Notes: a model not told the origin generated them from the letters alone. Numbered from the stretch's first letter, positions 34,037-44,207 are shown. The stretch is 64,000 nucleotides of DNA from Microbacterium sp. UFMG61 (GCF_015354505.1 NZ_JACAFP010000002.1:1-64000), one strand, 5' to 3'. Numbers and translations: made by a program.

Positions 34037-34967
34037 CGATGCGACGCTCGCGATCGTCGTGGTCAACTACGGCTCGTCAGCGCTGATCGAGCGCAACCTG
34101 GTCACCGCAGCCCGCGAGCTGGCGCACGCGCAGGTGTACGTCGTCGACAACCGCTCGACCGACGCCGAAGCCCGTGCGGTCATGGATCTGGTGGAACGAG
34201 AGGGGTGGGTCGCGCTGCTGCAGCCCGAGAATCTCGGGTTCGGAGCGGGCGTGAACCGAGGAGTGGAAGCCGCGAGGCGTGAGGGGCGAACGCGATTCCT
34301 TCTCATCAACCCGGACGCATCGATCGGGGCGGCAGCCGTGCACCTGCTGCTTGCGGCGGTCGACTCCGATGAGCGGGTCGTGGCGGCTCCCGTGGTCGAG
34401 GACGGCGCAGGGCGCGTCTGGTCGGCGGGTCACGTGCTCGACCTCGAGGACGGAGCGACTCACGGACGGGTATGGGCCGAGCGCAACCCCGGTGCGCGTG
34501 TGCGACGGTGGCTCACGGGCGCCGCGCTGATGATCAACGACGCGGCATGGGTGAGCGTCGGCGGGTTCCAGGAGGACTACTTCCTCTACTGGGAGGATGT
34601 CGATTTCTCGCTCCGCATCGAGGATGCCGGTGGCCGACTCGTGCTGGTCGAGGCGGCGAAAGCGCTGCACGACGAGGGCGGCACCCAGGGGATCGGCGAC
34701 CCCGATGTGCATGCCAAGTCGCCGCTGTACTACTACTACAACGTCCGGAACCGGATGCTTCTGGCGGACAAACTCTTCGACGCGGAGACTGTCCGCCGCT
34801 GGGATGCCCGAGCCACCGCGGCGGCTCGGGAGATCCTGCTGCGTGGTGGGCGTCGCCAACTGCTGCGCCCGTGGCGCCCGGTCTCGGCGGTCTGGCGCGG
34901 ATGGCGCGACGGACGGCGGATCGCGCGGCACGGGCGCGCCGGTTCCGCTGGAACCCCCGTCGGATAG
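34029..34967 (+). CDS. Family-2 glycosyltransferase (rhamnosyltransferase-like)
   Basis: A 312-aa cytoplasmic glycosyltransferase. Motifs: V-V-V-N-Y-G at about 10-15, V-V-D-N-R-S-T-D at 38-45, N-L-G-F-G-A-G-x-N-R (69-78), N-P-D-A-S, and D-Y-F-L-Y-W-E-D-V-D-F-S-x-R near 180, the hallmark of dTDP-rhamnosyl-type GT2 enzymes. The sugar cannot be stated with certainty. It overlaps the CDP-alcohol transferase by eight bases, so they are co-translated and may act on the same intermediate. Confidence 0.88.
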   Translation: MPDDATLAIVVVNYGSSALIERNLVTAARELAHAQVYVVDNRSTDAEARAVMDLVEREGWVALLQPENLGFGAGVNRGVEAARREGRTRFLLINPDASIGAAAVHLLLAAVDSDERVVAAPVVEDGAGRVWSAGHVLDLEDGATHGRVWAERNPGARVRRWLTGAALMINDAAWVSVGGFQEDYFLYWEDVDFSLRIEDAGGRLVLVEAAKALHDEGGTQGIGDPDVHAKSPLYYYYNVRNRMLLADKLFDAETVRRWDARATAAAREILLRGGRRQLLRPWRPVSAVWRGWRDGRRIARHGRAGSAGTPVG

Positions 34968-35014
34968 AATCACCCCGTCCGTCGAGGCTTCGACGGCCGG
35001 CATCAGGGGAGTGG

Positions 35015-35698
35015 ATGATCATGGTCGACGCATCGGATGGAACCGGACAGGGATCGTCTCGCAGGAAGTGGCTGTGGGTCGGGATCGCGGCCGCGATCGT
35101 CGTGGTCGCAGCGATCATCTCTTTCGCCGTCACCTCGGGGTCGGGGGACGACGCGAAGCCGTCGCCGAGTCCGACCTCGTCGACGTCGTCGTCAGCGACT
35201 CCGTCAGCGACTCCGTCCGAGGAACCGGGCGATGCCGACCCCAGTGCCGACCCGGGCGCACAGCCGACGCCCGATCCGTCGGCGACATCAGAGACGATGC
35301 CGGAGCTCCCACCTGTCGCCCCGGATGAGCCTGCCGACAACCGCGCGGGCCTGGTCGCCGAGATCTCGGCGATGAAAGCCGTCGACGGGGAGGCGGTCCA
35401 AGCCGGCGAGATCGGCGGACCGGCCGTGCAGTTCACCCTCACGCTGACGAACGACACGGATGCCCCGGTCGATCTCGGCCTCATCGCGGTCAACGCCTAC
35501 ATCGGCGAAGAGCGCACCCCGGCGGGTGGCCTCGTCAAGCCGGGCGCCGCCCCGTTCGAGGGCACGCTGGACGTGGGGGATAGCACCGAGGGTGTGTATG
35601 TGTACACGATCCCGGAGGACCAGCGCGACGACGTCACTCTGACCGTCGACTATCGCGCCGGCGAGCCCGCATTCGTCTTCCGCGGCCGAGTGGGATGA
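35015..35698 (+). CDS. Membrane-anchored extracellular protein with beta-rich domain
   Basis: A 227-aa protein. A basic start and one helix at about 20-42 are followed by a Ser/Pro/Thr/Asp-rich linker (about 45-105) and a beta-rich domain of about 110 residues. It has no lipobox, so it is most likely an uncleaved N-terminal anchor with an extracellular domain, resembling DUF4352/telomeric-repeat-like immunoglobulin-fold proteins (weak). Function unknown. Start: ATG 35015, with AGGGGA (35005-35010) upstream; ATG 35021 is possible. It lies between a glycosyltransferase and the giant secreted protein, so it probably belongs to the polysaccharide locus. Confidence 0.65.
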   Translation: MIMVDASDGTGQGSSRRKWLWVGIAAAIVVVAAIISFAVTSGSGDDAKPSPSPTSSTSSSATPSATPSEEPGDADPSADPGAQPTPDPSATSETMPELPPVAPDEPADNRAGLVAEISAMKAVDGEAVQAGEIGGPAVQFTLTLTNDTDAPVDLGLIAVNAYIGEERTPAGGLVKPGAAPFEGTLDVGDSTEGVYVYTIPEDQRDDVTLTVDYRAGEPAFVFRGRVG

Positions 35699-35856
35699 GC
35701 TGCTCGGACGAAGGTCTACATCTCCGCTGGACTTGCGTCTTGCCGAGATGAGCGGTATGCCCTAGGCTCAGCGCAGGGGAAAAGGCTGTCTGTGGGAGAC
35801 GGTCTTCATCAAGCGGCGTTTCGACGTGCGCTGTGCAGAACTCTGGGGAGACAAAA

Positions 35857-38800
35857 GTGCACATCAATTGGGGTGGCCGTATCGTTGCGGCCGAAAAGCG
35901 CGGCGTCCGTCGTTCGCGCGGCGTATCGCTGTTGGGAGCGATCGCCACAGCTCTGGCTCTGACCGTCGGTGCGCTCACCGTTCCGGTCGCCGCCGTGGCA
36001 GACACGACGCCCGCAGCGGGCACGCCCGAGACTTTCGCTGCCGACGCGCTGCCGACCGTTCAGATCGACGGCGTCGTCTATGCGCAAGAGGTCGTCGGAA
36101 ACACCGTGTACGTCGGCGGCAGCTTCGCGAAGGCGCGTCCCGCCGGGGCCGCGGCGGGCACGAACGAGACCCCGCGAGCCAACCTGCTGGCCTACGACCT
36201 CACGACCGGTGCTCTGATCACCTCGTGGAACCCCGGCACCAACGGCACCGTCCTCGACATTAAGAAGTCCGCCGACGGCTCGCGCATCTACGTCGCGGGC
36301 ATGTTCTCACAGGCGGCCGGGGTGTGGCGCTACCGCGTCGCGGCCTTCGACACCGCCACCGGAGCACTGATCACCTCATGGGCTCCGGAGGCCAACGGAC
36401 GTATCGACTCTCTCGCCGTCACCGACGGCGCGATCTACATGGCCGGTGAGTTCACGACCATCAACGGCACGCAGCGCACGAAGGTCGCGTCGGTCTCCCC
36501 GGCCAACGGATCGATCACCGGCTTCACCGCCGACGTGCAGGGCGGATACGGCGCGAAGGGCGTCGTCGTCTCGCCCGACAACAGCAAGGTCGTCATCGCC
36601 GGATCCTTCACATCGGTGAACGGATCGACGAACCCGGGACGCGGCATCACCGCACTCGACGCGAACACCGGCACGCTCATGCCGTGGGCCATGAACAGCG
36701 TGCTGCGAAATGCCGGCACCGTCGCCGCCATGTACTCCCTGTCGTCCGACGGCGACAGCGTCTACGGAACGGGCTTCGACTACGGCGGAACGTCACAGGA
36801 CGGATTCGAGGGTGGATTCCGCGCCAACTGGAGCGACGGCAGCCTCGTCTGGATGGAGGACTGCCACGGCGACAGCTATGACATCGCCCCCACCGGAGAC
36901 ACCATCTACGTGGTCGGACACCCGCACTATTGCGGCAACGTCGCCGGCTTCCCCGAGACGAACCCGCGGTCCTACAAGCACTCGCTCGCGTTCGCGAAGG
37001 CCCCCAGCGGGCAGCTCATCACCAACGACACTCAGGGCTACCGCAACTTCGCCGGTCAGCCGTCGGGATCATTGCTCCAGTGGTATCCGGAGTACGTGCC
37101 CGGGACGTACACCGGGCAGTCCCAGGGGCCCTGGCAGGTCACGGCCGCGGGCGACTACCTGCTGATCGGTGGAGAGTTCCTCAAGGTCAACGGCGCAGCC
37201 CAGCAGGGCATCGTCCGCTTCGCCAAGAAGACTGTGGCACCCAACAAGCAGGGGCCACAGGTGCAGGGCGGAGCATGGACCCTCAGCGCCACGTCGTTCC
37301 AGACCGGTGTGAACCGTCTGTCGTGGAACGCGAACTACGACAGAGACAACCAGAGCCTGCACTACCTGGTCTTCCGCCAGGACAAGGGCATGACGACCCC
37401 GATCTTCGAGACCGATCAGGTATCGAACTTCTGGACGCGACCCGCGATGTCGTACAAGGACTCGACCGCGGTGCCCGGCACCACCTACAACTACCGCATC
37501 CGTGCGGTGGACTCGTTCGGCAACAGCACGCAGAGTGACTGGACACCGGTGACGACGGCGGCTGCCGGTGTGTCGACCGCCTACGACGAGGCGATCCTCG
37601 CGAGTGGGGCCGTGGACTACTGGCCGCTCACCGAACCGAGCGGCACCACCTCGTTCGACTGGGCAGGCGGAAACGACCTCGTGGTCGCGGGCGGCACTCG
37701 CGGGACGGCCGGTCCGAACCTCGCGACCCCGTCGACGGCCACGACGTTCAGCGGAACGAGCAGCTCTGCCGCGCGCACGACGACCTCTGTCGTCGGCCCG
37801 AAGACCTTCACAGTCGAGGCGTGGTTCAAGACGAACAGCACTCGTGGCGGCAAGATCGTCGGCTTCGGATCCTCGGCGACGGGCAACTCCTCGAGCTATG
37901 ACCGTCACGTCTACCTCGACAACTCCGGGCGTGTGACGTTCGGCGTCTACACGGGCTCCACGCAGACGATCACGAGCGCAACCGGTTTCAACGACAACAA
38001 GTGGCACCACGTCGTGGCGTCGCTCAGCGCGACCGGCCAAGTCCTCTACCTCGACGGCGTGAAGATCGGCGATCGCACCGACACGGTCGCGGCGCAGGAT
38101 TACACCGGGTACTGGCGGATCGGCGGCGACAACCTCGGCTCCTGGCCGAGCGTCGGCGCGAGCTCGTACCTGAACGGCGCGATCTCGAACGTCGCCGTCT
38201 ACGACCGGGCACTCACCCGCAGCGAGATCGACGCGCACTGGGTGGCCAGCGGCCGCACGACGACGATCCCTGCCGCTCCGGCCGATGCGTACGGCAAGTC
38301 GGTGTTCGACCTCGACCCGACGCTGTTCTGGCGTCTGAGCGAGACCGGCACCGCGACGACCGCCGCGGACTCCGGCATGAACAAGTCGACCGGTACGTAC
38401 ACGGGCAGCTCGAGCGTGCTGGTCAAGGGGCAGACGGGAGCGATCTCCGGTCTTTCGAACACCGCGGTGCGGTGGGCCCCGACCACGGGCACGACCACAG
38501 CTCGCCTCGCGGGGACCAAGCAGTACCCGAACCCGCAGATCTTCTCGGTCGAGGCCTGGTTCAAGACCACGACCTCGGCGGGCGGCAAGATCGTCGGCTT
38601 CGGTGACAGCAACAGCGGCCTGAGCAGCAGCAACGATCGTCACATCTACATGACGCCGGACGGCAAGCTGAACTTCGGTGTCTACACCACGGCGCAGAAC
38701 CTCATCTCCACCACGGGCTCGTACAACAACGGCCAGTGGCACCATGTGGTCGGCCAGCTCTCGGGCGACGGGATGAAGTTCTACGTCGACGGAGCCCTCG

Positions 38801-41529
38801 TGGGAACGAATCCGAACAAGACGGCTCAGAACTACAACGGCTACTGGAGAGTCGGGAACGACACGGGATGGGGCGGTGCGACGACGTTCACCGGCACCAT
38901 CGACGAGGTCGCGGTGTACAGCACCGCGCTCACGGCCGACCAGGTCAACGAGCACTATCAGCTCGGCGCGTTCGGCTCCGTGAACCAGGTGCCGACGGCT
39001 GCGTTCAGCGGGATCCCGACGAACCTCGATGTCGCCTTCGACGCGTCGACCTCGGTCGATCCCGACGGCGCGATCGCCTCGTACAGGTGGGACTTCGGCG
39101 ACGACGCCACCTCGACCGAGGGGCCGGCGGCTGCACACACCTATGCGGCGGGGGGAACCTACCAGGTCAAGCTCACCGTGACCGATGACCGCGGCGCCAC
39201 CGCCACGGTCACCCAGCCAGTGACCGTGCAGGCGGCGAACGTGATGCCGACGGCGGCATTCGACGCCGTGACGACTCACATGAGCGTCGCGGTGGACGCC
39301 TCGGCCTCCACCGATTCCGACGGAACACTGGCCACGTACTCGTGGGCGTTCGGTGACGGTGCGGTGGGAAGCGGCAAGACCACGACCCACGCCTACACGA
39401 CGCCCGGCGAGTACACCGTCACCCTGACGGTGACGGACGACCGCAGCGGCAGCGCCACGACCACCAAGCAGGTCGTCGTGGATCTCGCACCCAACGTGCT
39501 CCCGACAGCATCGCTCGCAGCGACGATCAACAACCTGGCAGCCTCGCTCGACGCCTCGGCGTCGGCCGATTCCGACGGCCAGATCGTCTCGTATGCCTGG
39601 GACTTCGGTGACTCGACGCCTCAGACGACCACCACGACGCCGACGACGACGCATGACTATGCCGCCGGCGGGGCGTATACCGTCACCGTGACCGTCACGG
39701 ACAACCGCGGCGGAACCGCGACGGCCTCGAAGCCCCTGACTGCGGTCGAGCCGCCGAAGTTCACCGTGATCGCGAACGACAAGTTCGCACGCACGGTGTC
39801 TCCGGGATGGGGAACGGCCGAGGTCGGCGGAGCCTGGACCACGTCCGGTGGCAACGCGAGTTTCTCTTCCACCGGGACCGCGGGACGGATCGTCTCGAAC
39901 ATCTACGACACCCGAGGAGCCATGCTCAACTCGGTCTCGTCGAAGAACTCCGATCTCACGGTGAAGTTCACGGTGGACCGCACGGGTGCCGGTTATTCGT
40001 GGACGCTGATCGGACGACAGGTCGGATCGGACAACTACTCGGCGCGTGTGCGCTTCGAGGCGGGCAACACCATGCGTCTGTACATCCTGCGTGGTGAGAC
40101 CGCCATCGGATCCTCGCTGGTCCTGCCCGGCACCTACACCGCCGGCACGGAGCTGTCGGTTCGCCTGCAGGTCACCGGCACCTCGCCGACGACCGTCCGC
40201 GCGAAGGTCTGGTCATCCGCGAGCGCGGAGCCGACGGCATGGCAGCTCTCGGGCACCGACTCCACCGCGGCTCTGCAGAACCCGGGGTCGGTCGGTCTGC
40301 TGACCTACCTGGGCGGCAGCTCGGTCACTCCGAACGCGACCATGGAGGTGCGCTCGTTCTCCGTGGTCGATCCCAGCGCTCCGACAGCACCCAACCAGCT
40401 CCCGTCTGCGGCGTTCACGCCCACGACGGCGGGGCTGAAGGTGTCTGTCGACGCGGCGGCATCCACCGACGCGGACGGAACGATCCAGTCCTACGCGTGG
40501 ACCTTCGGAGACAACTCGAACGCCACGGGCGTGACGGCGACCCACACCTATGCTGCTGCAGGAACGTACCCCGTCACCCTGACCGTGACCGACGACCGCG
40601 GAGGCGTCAGCACCAAGAAGATCGACGTCACGGTGGCTCCGGCGCCCAACCAGGCACCGGTTGCAGCGTTCACCCCGACGGTGACGGGCCTCTCCGTCGC
40701 AGTCGACGGAGCCGCGTCGTCCGATCCGGACGGAACGATCCAGTCTCACGCCTGGACGTTCGGTGACGGCGGCACCGCCACGGGGGCGACCGCATCGCAC
40801 ACCTACCTGGCGGCGGGCACGTTCGACGTGACGCTCACGGTCACCGACAACTCGGGGACGACCACGGCCGTGACCAAGCAGGTCACGGTCACCGCGCCTC
40901 CGGCCAACCAGCCTCTGGCCACGGACGCCTTCGGACGGACGGTCGCCGCAGGCGGGTGGGGGTCGGCTGATCTCGGCGGCGCCTGGACGCTCTCCGGCGG
41001 GGCGGCCGCATACAGCGTCGCCGACGGCAAGGGCATCGCATCCCTTGCTCCGGCTTCGACGAGGACGGCCCGACTCGGGCTTTCCGGCACGGACGCCGTG
41101 ATCCGCGTGTCGATCTCGGCTGACGCGGCCGCCACGGGCGGCGCGGCGACCGCGACGGTCATCGGCCGACAGGTCGGCGCATCCAACTACTCGGCCCGCG
41201 TGCGGTTCGAGGTCGGCGGAGGCGTTCGGCTCTACCTGCTCCGCGACGAGGTCGCGCTCGGGTCGTACCTGATGCCTGGATTCACCTACACTCCGGGAAC
41301 GGCGCTCAACGTGGCGTTCTCGGCGACGGGCACGGCGCCGACGGCGTTGGCCGCCAAGGTCTGGGTTGCGGGGACGACGGAGCCTGCCACCTGGCAGACC
41401 ACGGCGAACGACACCACCGCCGCCATGCAGGCGGCGGGTACAGTCGGCCTGATGAACACGGTCTCGTCCGCATCCACGGTGCCCACCACGGTCTTCCGCT
41501 GGGACGACCTCACGATCACCAAGCCCTGA
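35857..41529 (+). CDS. Giant secreted multidomain surface protein (beta-propeller, LamG, PKD)
   Basis: A 1,890-aa secreted protein. Signal peptide about 1-48. Domains in order: Delta-60-type beta-propeller repeats, about 60-455, with recurring Y-V-G-G-S-F, Y-V-A-G-M-F, Y-M-A-G-E-F, V-I-A-G-S-F and L-I-G-G-E-F; a fibronectin-type III domain about 461-568; two LamG/concanavalin-like domains (578-795, 815-1038); PKD domains at about 1048, 1129 and 1211; a D-x-F-x-R-T module (about 1302-1505); two more PKDs (about 1512, 1596); and a second such module (about 1685-1890). There is no LPxTG or membrane anchor. It probably binds polysaccharide or forms a matrix scaffold. GTG 35857 is chosen because GGGGAG (35845-35850) is 6 nt upstream; GTG 35833 lacks this. 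Confidence 0.85.
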   Translation: MHINWGGRIVAAEKRGVRRSRGVSLLGAIATALALTVGALTVPVAAVADTTPAAGTPETFAADALPTVQIDGVVYAQEVVGNTVYVGGSFAKARPAGAAAGTNETPRANLLAYDLTTGALITSWNPGTNGTVLDIKKSADGSRIYVAGMFSQAAGVWRYRVAAFDTATGALITSWAPEANGRIDSLAVTDGAIYMAGEFTTINGTQRTKVASVSPANGSITGFTADVQGGYGAKGVVVSPDNSKVVIAGSFTSVNGSTNPGRGITALDANTGTLMPWAMNSVLRNAGTVAAMYSLSSDGDSVYGTGFDYGGTSQDGFEGGFRANWSDGSLVWMEDCHGDSYDIAPTGDTIYVVGHPHYCGNVAGFPETNPRSYKHSLAFAKAPSGQLITNDTQGYRNFAGQPSGSLLQWYPEYVPGTYTGQSQGPWQVTAAGDYLLIGGEFLKVNGAAQQGIVRFAKKTVAPNKQGPQVQGGAWTLSATSFQTGVNRLSWNANYDRDNQSLHYLVFRQDKGMTTPIFETDQVSNFWTRPAMSYKDSTAVPGTTYNYRIRAVDSFGNSTQSDWTPVTTAAAGVSTAYDEAILASGAVDYWPLTEPSGTTSFDWAGGNDLVVAGGTRGTAGPNLATPSTATTFSGTSSSAARTTTSVVGPKTFTVEAWFKTNSTRGGKIVGFGSSATGNSSSYDRHVYLDNSGRVTFGVYTGSTQTITSATGFNDNKWHHVVASLSATGQVLYLDGVKIGDRTDTVAAQDYTGYWRIGGDNLGSWPSVGASSYLNGAISNVAVYDRALTRSEIDAHWVASGRTTTIPAAPADAYGKSVFDLDPTLFWRLSETGTATTAADSGMNKSTGTYTGSSSVLVKGQTGAISGLSNTAVRWAPTTGTTTARLAGTKQYPNPQIFSVEAWFKTTTSAGGKIVGFGDSNSGLSSSNDRHIYMTPDGKLNFGVYTTAQNLISTTGSYNNGQWHHVVGQLSGDGMKFYVDGALVGTNPNKTAQNYNGYWRVGNDTGWGGATTFTGTIDEVAVYSTALTADQVNEHYQLGAFGSVNQVPTAAFSGIPTNLDVAFDASTSVDPDGAIASYRWDFGDDATSTEGPAAAHTYAAGGTYQVKLTVTDDRGATATVTQPVTVQAANVMPTAAFDAVTTHMSVAVDASASTDSDGTLATYSWAFGDGAVGSGKTTTHAYTTPGEYTVTLTVTDDRSGSATTTKQVVVDLAPNVLPTASLAATINNLAASLDASASADSDGQIVSYAWDFGDSTPQTTTTTPTTTHDYAAGGAYTVTVTVTDNRGGTATASKPLTAVEPPKFTVIANDKFARTVSPGWGTAEVGGAWTTSGGNASFSSTGTAGRIVSNIYDTRGAMLNSVSSKNSDLTVKFTVDRTGAGYSWTLIGRQVGSDNYSARVRFEAGNTMRLYILRGETAIGSSLVLPGTYTAGTELSVRLQVTGTSPTTVRAKVWSSASAEPTAWQLSGTDSTAALQNPGSVGLLTYLGGSSVTPNATMEVRSFSVVDPSAPTAPNQLPSAAFTPTTAGLKVSVDAAASTDADGTIQSYAWTFGDNSNATGVTATHTYAAAGTYPVTLTVTDDRGGVSTKKIDVTVAPAPNQAPVAAFTPTVTGLSVAVDGAASSDPDGTIQSHAWTFGDGGTATGATASHTYLAAGTFDVTLTVTDNSGTTTAVTKQVTVTAPPANQPLATDAFGRTVAAGGWGSADLGGAWTLSGGAAAYSVADGKGIASLAPASTRTARLGLSGTDAVIRVSISADAAATGGAATATVIGRQVGASNYSARVRFEVGGGVRLYLLRDEVALGSYLMPGFTYTPGTALNVAFSATGTAPTALAAKVWVAGTTEPATWQTTANDTTAAMQAAGTVGLMNTVSSASTVPTTVFRWDDLTITKP

Positions 41530-41550
41530 TCTCACCACCTGACAGCGCAC

Positions 41551-41604
41551 CACAGACGACCGTGCCGGGACCCGGAGCATCGGGTCCCGGCACTGTCGTC
41601 TGTG
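41551..41604. terminator. Strong bidirectional terminator after the giant secreted protein
   Basis: A 24-bp stem with one mismatch (41551-41574 pairing with 41581-41604) and a six-nt loop GAGCAT. It lies 21 bp after the stop and between convergent genes, so it serves both directions. Confidence 0.9.
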
Positions 41605-41673
41605 CTCGAAGGTCGAGCCATACCGCCCGACGCTGAGTCGTGCCTCAGCGCCGATGGCCTGTCGAGGAACCGG

Positions 41674-42888
41674 TCAGCGCTCGAAGCTGACGAACTCGAT
41701 GCGGTCCGCCCGGGACGTCGTGATCCGGGTGCGCGGCACCATGGCGAGCGCCACTCCGAGCGCGAGCGTCGAGATGGACGTCGAGAAGTAGGGGGCGAAG
41801 AGAGAGTCCCAGAACACCTGGATCGCGAGGAAGATCATGAGTCCGCTCGCTCGGCGCTTGGCCACCTGGCCCGCCGTACCGAGTCCGATCACCAGAAGCA
41901 TCACCAGCAGGGTCGCGGCGCCGAAGATACCGAAGCGGATCCAGAGGTCGCCGAGCATCGAGTGGACCTCGAACCCGTTTCCGAACATGTACTTCTCGAC
42001 GTAACCGTTGTTGGGATCGTAATTGAGGCGAGCCATGCCCGTCTTCGCGATCACGAGATCAGTCCCGTTCGCGAGCGTCCCCGACCCGAGTCCGAGGGGA
42101 TTGGCTGCGATGAGCTCTGTGGAGGCACCCAGCTCCGGGCGACCACCGAGCAGCAATGAGCCTGACTGGGCGATCTGCTCCTCGGAACGGACGGCGGCAG
42201 CCTTGCCGAACCAGCCCTCGAGGATGAAGGCCTGGAGCGCGGCGTAGCCGATGACGGCTGTGAACCCGAACACGGCCAGAGTGCGCACTGTGTTCGAGCT
42301 CTTCGTCAGCCGCGCGCTGACCGCCTGCCACGCGACGAGTGCGGCCGCGACCAGGAGCATGGATCCGGCCGACCGCGAGTCATTCAGCGCGGAGACCACG
42401 GCGAGGAGGAGCAGCGCCCCCGCCTCGAGCCAGGGCTTGCGACTCAGCATGCACAGCGCGAGCACGATCACCGTGGCGGGCACCGAGAGATCGAACTTCC
42501 AGACGTTGTCCATGTTGAGTCCGTGCAGGACCACTCCGGCCAGGAGGCCGAAGCCGTACCAGAGAGCGGTGGCCGCTGAGCCGATGAGGCTGCGCACCCA
42601 GACGAGCACACCGATGCCGCCGATCAGGCTGACGAGCGACAGGCTGTTCTGCTGTAGGAGCGAGTCGCTCGTGGGGTGGTCGACCGCGAAGAAGTCGGTG
42701 AGTACCATCCCGCTGACGATCGAGAGCGCGCCGAGGGTCATGATCGCCGAACCGCCACGGAGACGCCACAGCGCCACGGCCCACACCGGGAGCAGGAGGA
42801 TGCTCAGCAGGATCCCTGCGGTCACCCCCTGGAGGAGCGTGATCCGAGCGGCGAGGATGACGCAGACGAGCGCGGCGATGATCTTCAT
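41674..42888 (-). CDS. O-antigen polymerase/ligase-like membrane protein (Wzy-type)
   Basis: A 404-aa protein with about 10-11 transmembrane helices and one large extracytoplasmic loop of about 75 residues between late helices (R-S-E-E-Q-I-A-Q-S to G-N-G-F-E-V-H-S). That is the usual plan of Wzy polymerases and WaaL-type ligases. The N-S-M-L-G-D-L-W-type segment after the loop fits. It would join lipid-linked repeat units on the outer face of the membrane. Overlap of four bases with the flippase and the kinase in the same operon supports a Wzx/Wzy pathway. Wzy and WaaL are hard to tell apart by sequence alone. Confidence 0.75.
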   Translation of the reverse strand: MKIIAALVCVILAARITLLQGVTAGILLSILLLPVWAVALWRLRGGSAIMTLGALSIVSGMVLTDFFAVDHPTSDSLLQQNSLSLVSLIGGIGVLVWVRSLIGSAATALWYGFGLLAGVVLHGLNMDNVWKFDLSVPATVIVLALCMLSRKPWLEAGALLLLAVVSALNDSRSAGSMLLVAAALVAWQAVSARLTKSSNTVRTLAVFGFTAVIGYAALQAFILEGWFGKAAAVRSEEQIAQSGSLLLGGRPELGASTELIAANPLGLGSGTLANGTDLVIAKTGMARLNYDPNNGYVEKYMFGNGFEVHSMLGDLWIRFGIFGAATLLVMLLVIGLGTAGQVAKRRASGLMIFLAIQVFWDSLFAPYFSTSISTLALGVALAMVPRTRITTSRADRIEFVSFER

Positions 42889-44207
42889 GATGCGGGTTCA
42901 TCCGGCGGGGTGGGCACGCCCATCAGGCGATCGCGATGTCGAGCGATGTAGACGGCGAAGGGGATGACCTGGAAGACGAGGACCGACGCGGCGTTCGCGA
43001 TCACGGGACCACCCGCTCCGAGCGCGGGCGTGATGCTGAGGGCGAGCACGATCGTGGAGATCGTCATGAGTGCGACCGGGATCATCTGGAAGCGGATCCC
43101 GGCCTCATCCATGAGGAACATCCCCAGCGGGTACAGTGCCGCCTGGCAGACGACCATCAGGCCGAATGCGATCACCGTGGCGCTTGAGACGTCGAGCGAT
43201 CCGTCCGTGATGAAGTCGAAGAGCCAGGGGGAGAAGGCCCAGACGAGAGCGCACATCACAGCGGCACCCGCCGCGAAGACGGCCGAGATCAGATACGGGC
43301 CGCGCGTGAGCGTTCCCCGGGCGCGAGACCGCGTGAACAGGGGCCAGAGCGCGAGACCACCGGCGGCGATCACTCCGTTGATCGCGAAGAACACCTGTCC
43401 CACGGCGCCGTACTCCGCGACCTCCTGCGTCGTTCCGGACTGAGCGAGGATGTAGCGGAGCAGGGCGACCGAGAGTGGGGCGGAGATCAGCTGCACCAGC
43501 ATCGGCCAGCCGATGTGCATGACCCGCACGCCGGGGGCGCGGCGAGGCCGGGGGATGTCGCGAAGCGCGGCGCCGACCAAAGGACGGAGCGCGCCGAACG
43601 CGACGCCGAAGCCGACGCCGGCGACGACGATCCCCGAGAGCATCGACGACAGAGCCAGGAACGTCGCGGCGGAGGGAGGCGCGAAAGACACCAGCACCCA
43701 GACGAGCAGGAGGTTGAGGGGCCCCTGTGCGGCCTGGATCAGGATGATCCAGTGGTTCTTGTGGAGACCGAGCAGAACCCGCTGCCAGATGCCGAGCGGG
43801 ATGCCGGCGCAGAAGATCGTCAGAGAGACGAACGCCGCGAGGTCTGCGCCCGGGATGCTCCCGGCCTCGCCGAGGACGACTCGCCACGCCCCGCTGAGGT
43901 AGAGGATCGCGTTGACGACCATCCCCGTGCCGGCGAATCCGACCATGATGCGTCCGACGGTGGTGAGCTGCGCTCGGATCGTGCGGTCCTCACGCGGTGA
44001 GTCGCTGATGGCGATGCTGTTGACCAGCACCGCCCCCGAACCCAGATCGGAGAAGGAGATCAGGCCGGGGAGCGACGCCACGAGCGTGTACAGCGCGTAA
44101 TACTCCACCCCGGCGCCGCCCATGATCAGGCGGACGGTCATAACGCCGCACACCAGGGAGATGGCCATCGAGGCGGCCCTGGCGAGCAGCGAGAGGAGAA
44201 CGCTCAT
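42885..44207 (-). CDS. Oligosaccharide flippase (Wzx-type)
   Basis: A 440-aa protein with about 12-14 transmembrane helices and the MATE/oligosaccharide-flippase topology, including an early conserved stretch F-S-D-L-G-S-G in the first loop. It should flip undecaprenyl-linked repeat units to the outer leaflet. It overlaps both neighbours by four bases (stop-start ATGA), in the order kinase, flippase, polymerase. The start at 44207 is chosen because it overlaps the kinase stop; longer frames upstream are inside the kinase gene. Confidence 0.85.
   Translation of the reverse strand: MSVLLSLLARAASMAISLVCGVMTVRLIMGGAGVEYYALYTLVASLPGLISFSDLGSGAVLVNSIAISDSPREDRTIRAQLTTVGRIMVGFAGTGMVVNAILYLSGAWRVVLGEAGSIPGADLAAFVSLTIFCAGIPLGIWQRVLLGLHKNHWIILIQAAQGPLNLLLVWVLVSFAPPSAATFLALSSMLSGIVVAGVGFGVAFGALRPLVGAALRDIPRPRRAPGVRVMHIGWPMLVQLISAPLSVALLRYILAQSGTTQEVAEYGAVGQVFFAINGVIAAGGLALWPLFTRSRARGTLTRGPYLISAVFAAGAAVMCALVWAFSPWLFDFITDGSLDVSSATVIAFGLMVVCQAALYPLGMFLMDEAGIRFQMIPVALMTISTIVLALSITPALGAGGPVIANAASVLVFQVIPFAVYIARHRDRLMGVPTPPDEPAS

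Noticed and set aside
37069..39654. 861-codon minus-strand frame opposite the giant secreted protein
   Set aside because: Antisense shadow rich in Arg, Gly and Val; no recognisable domain.
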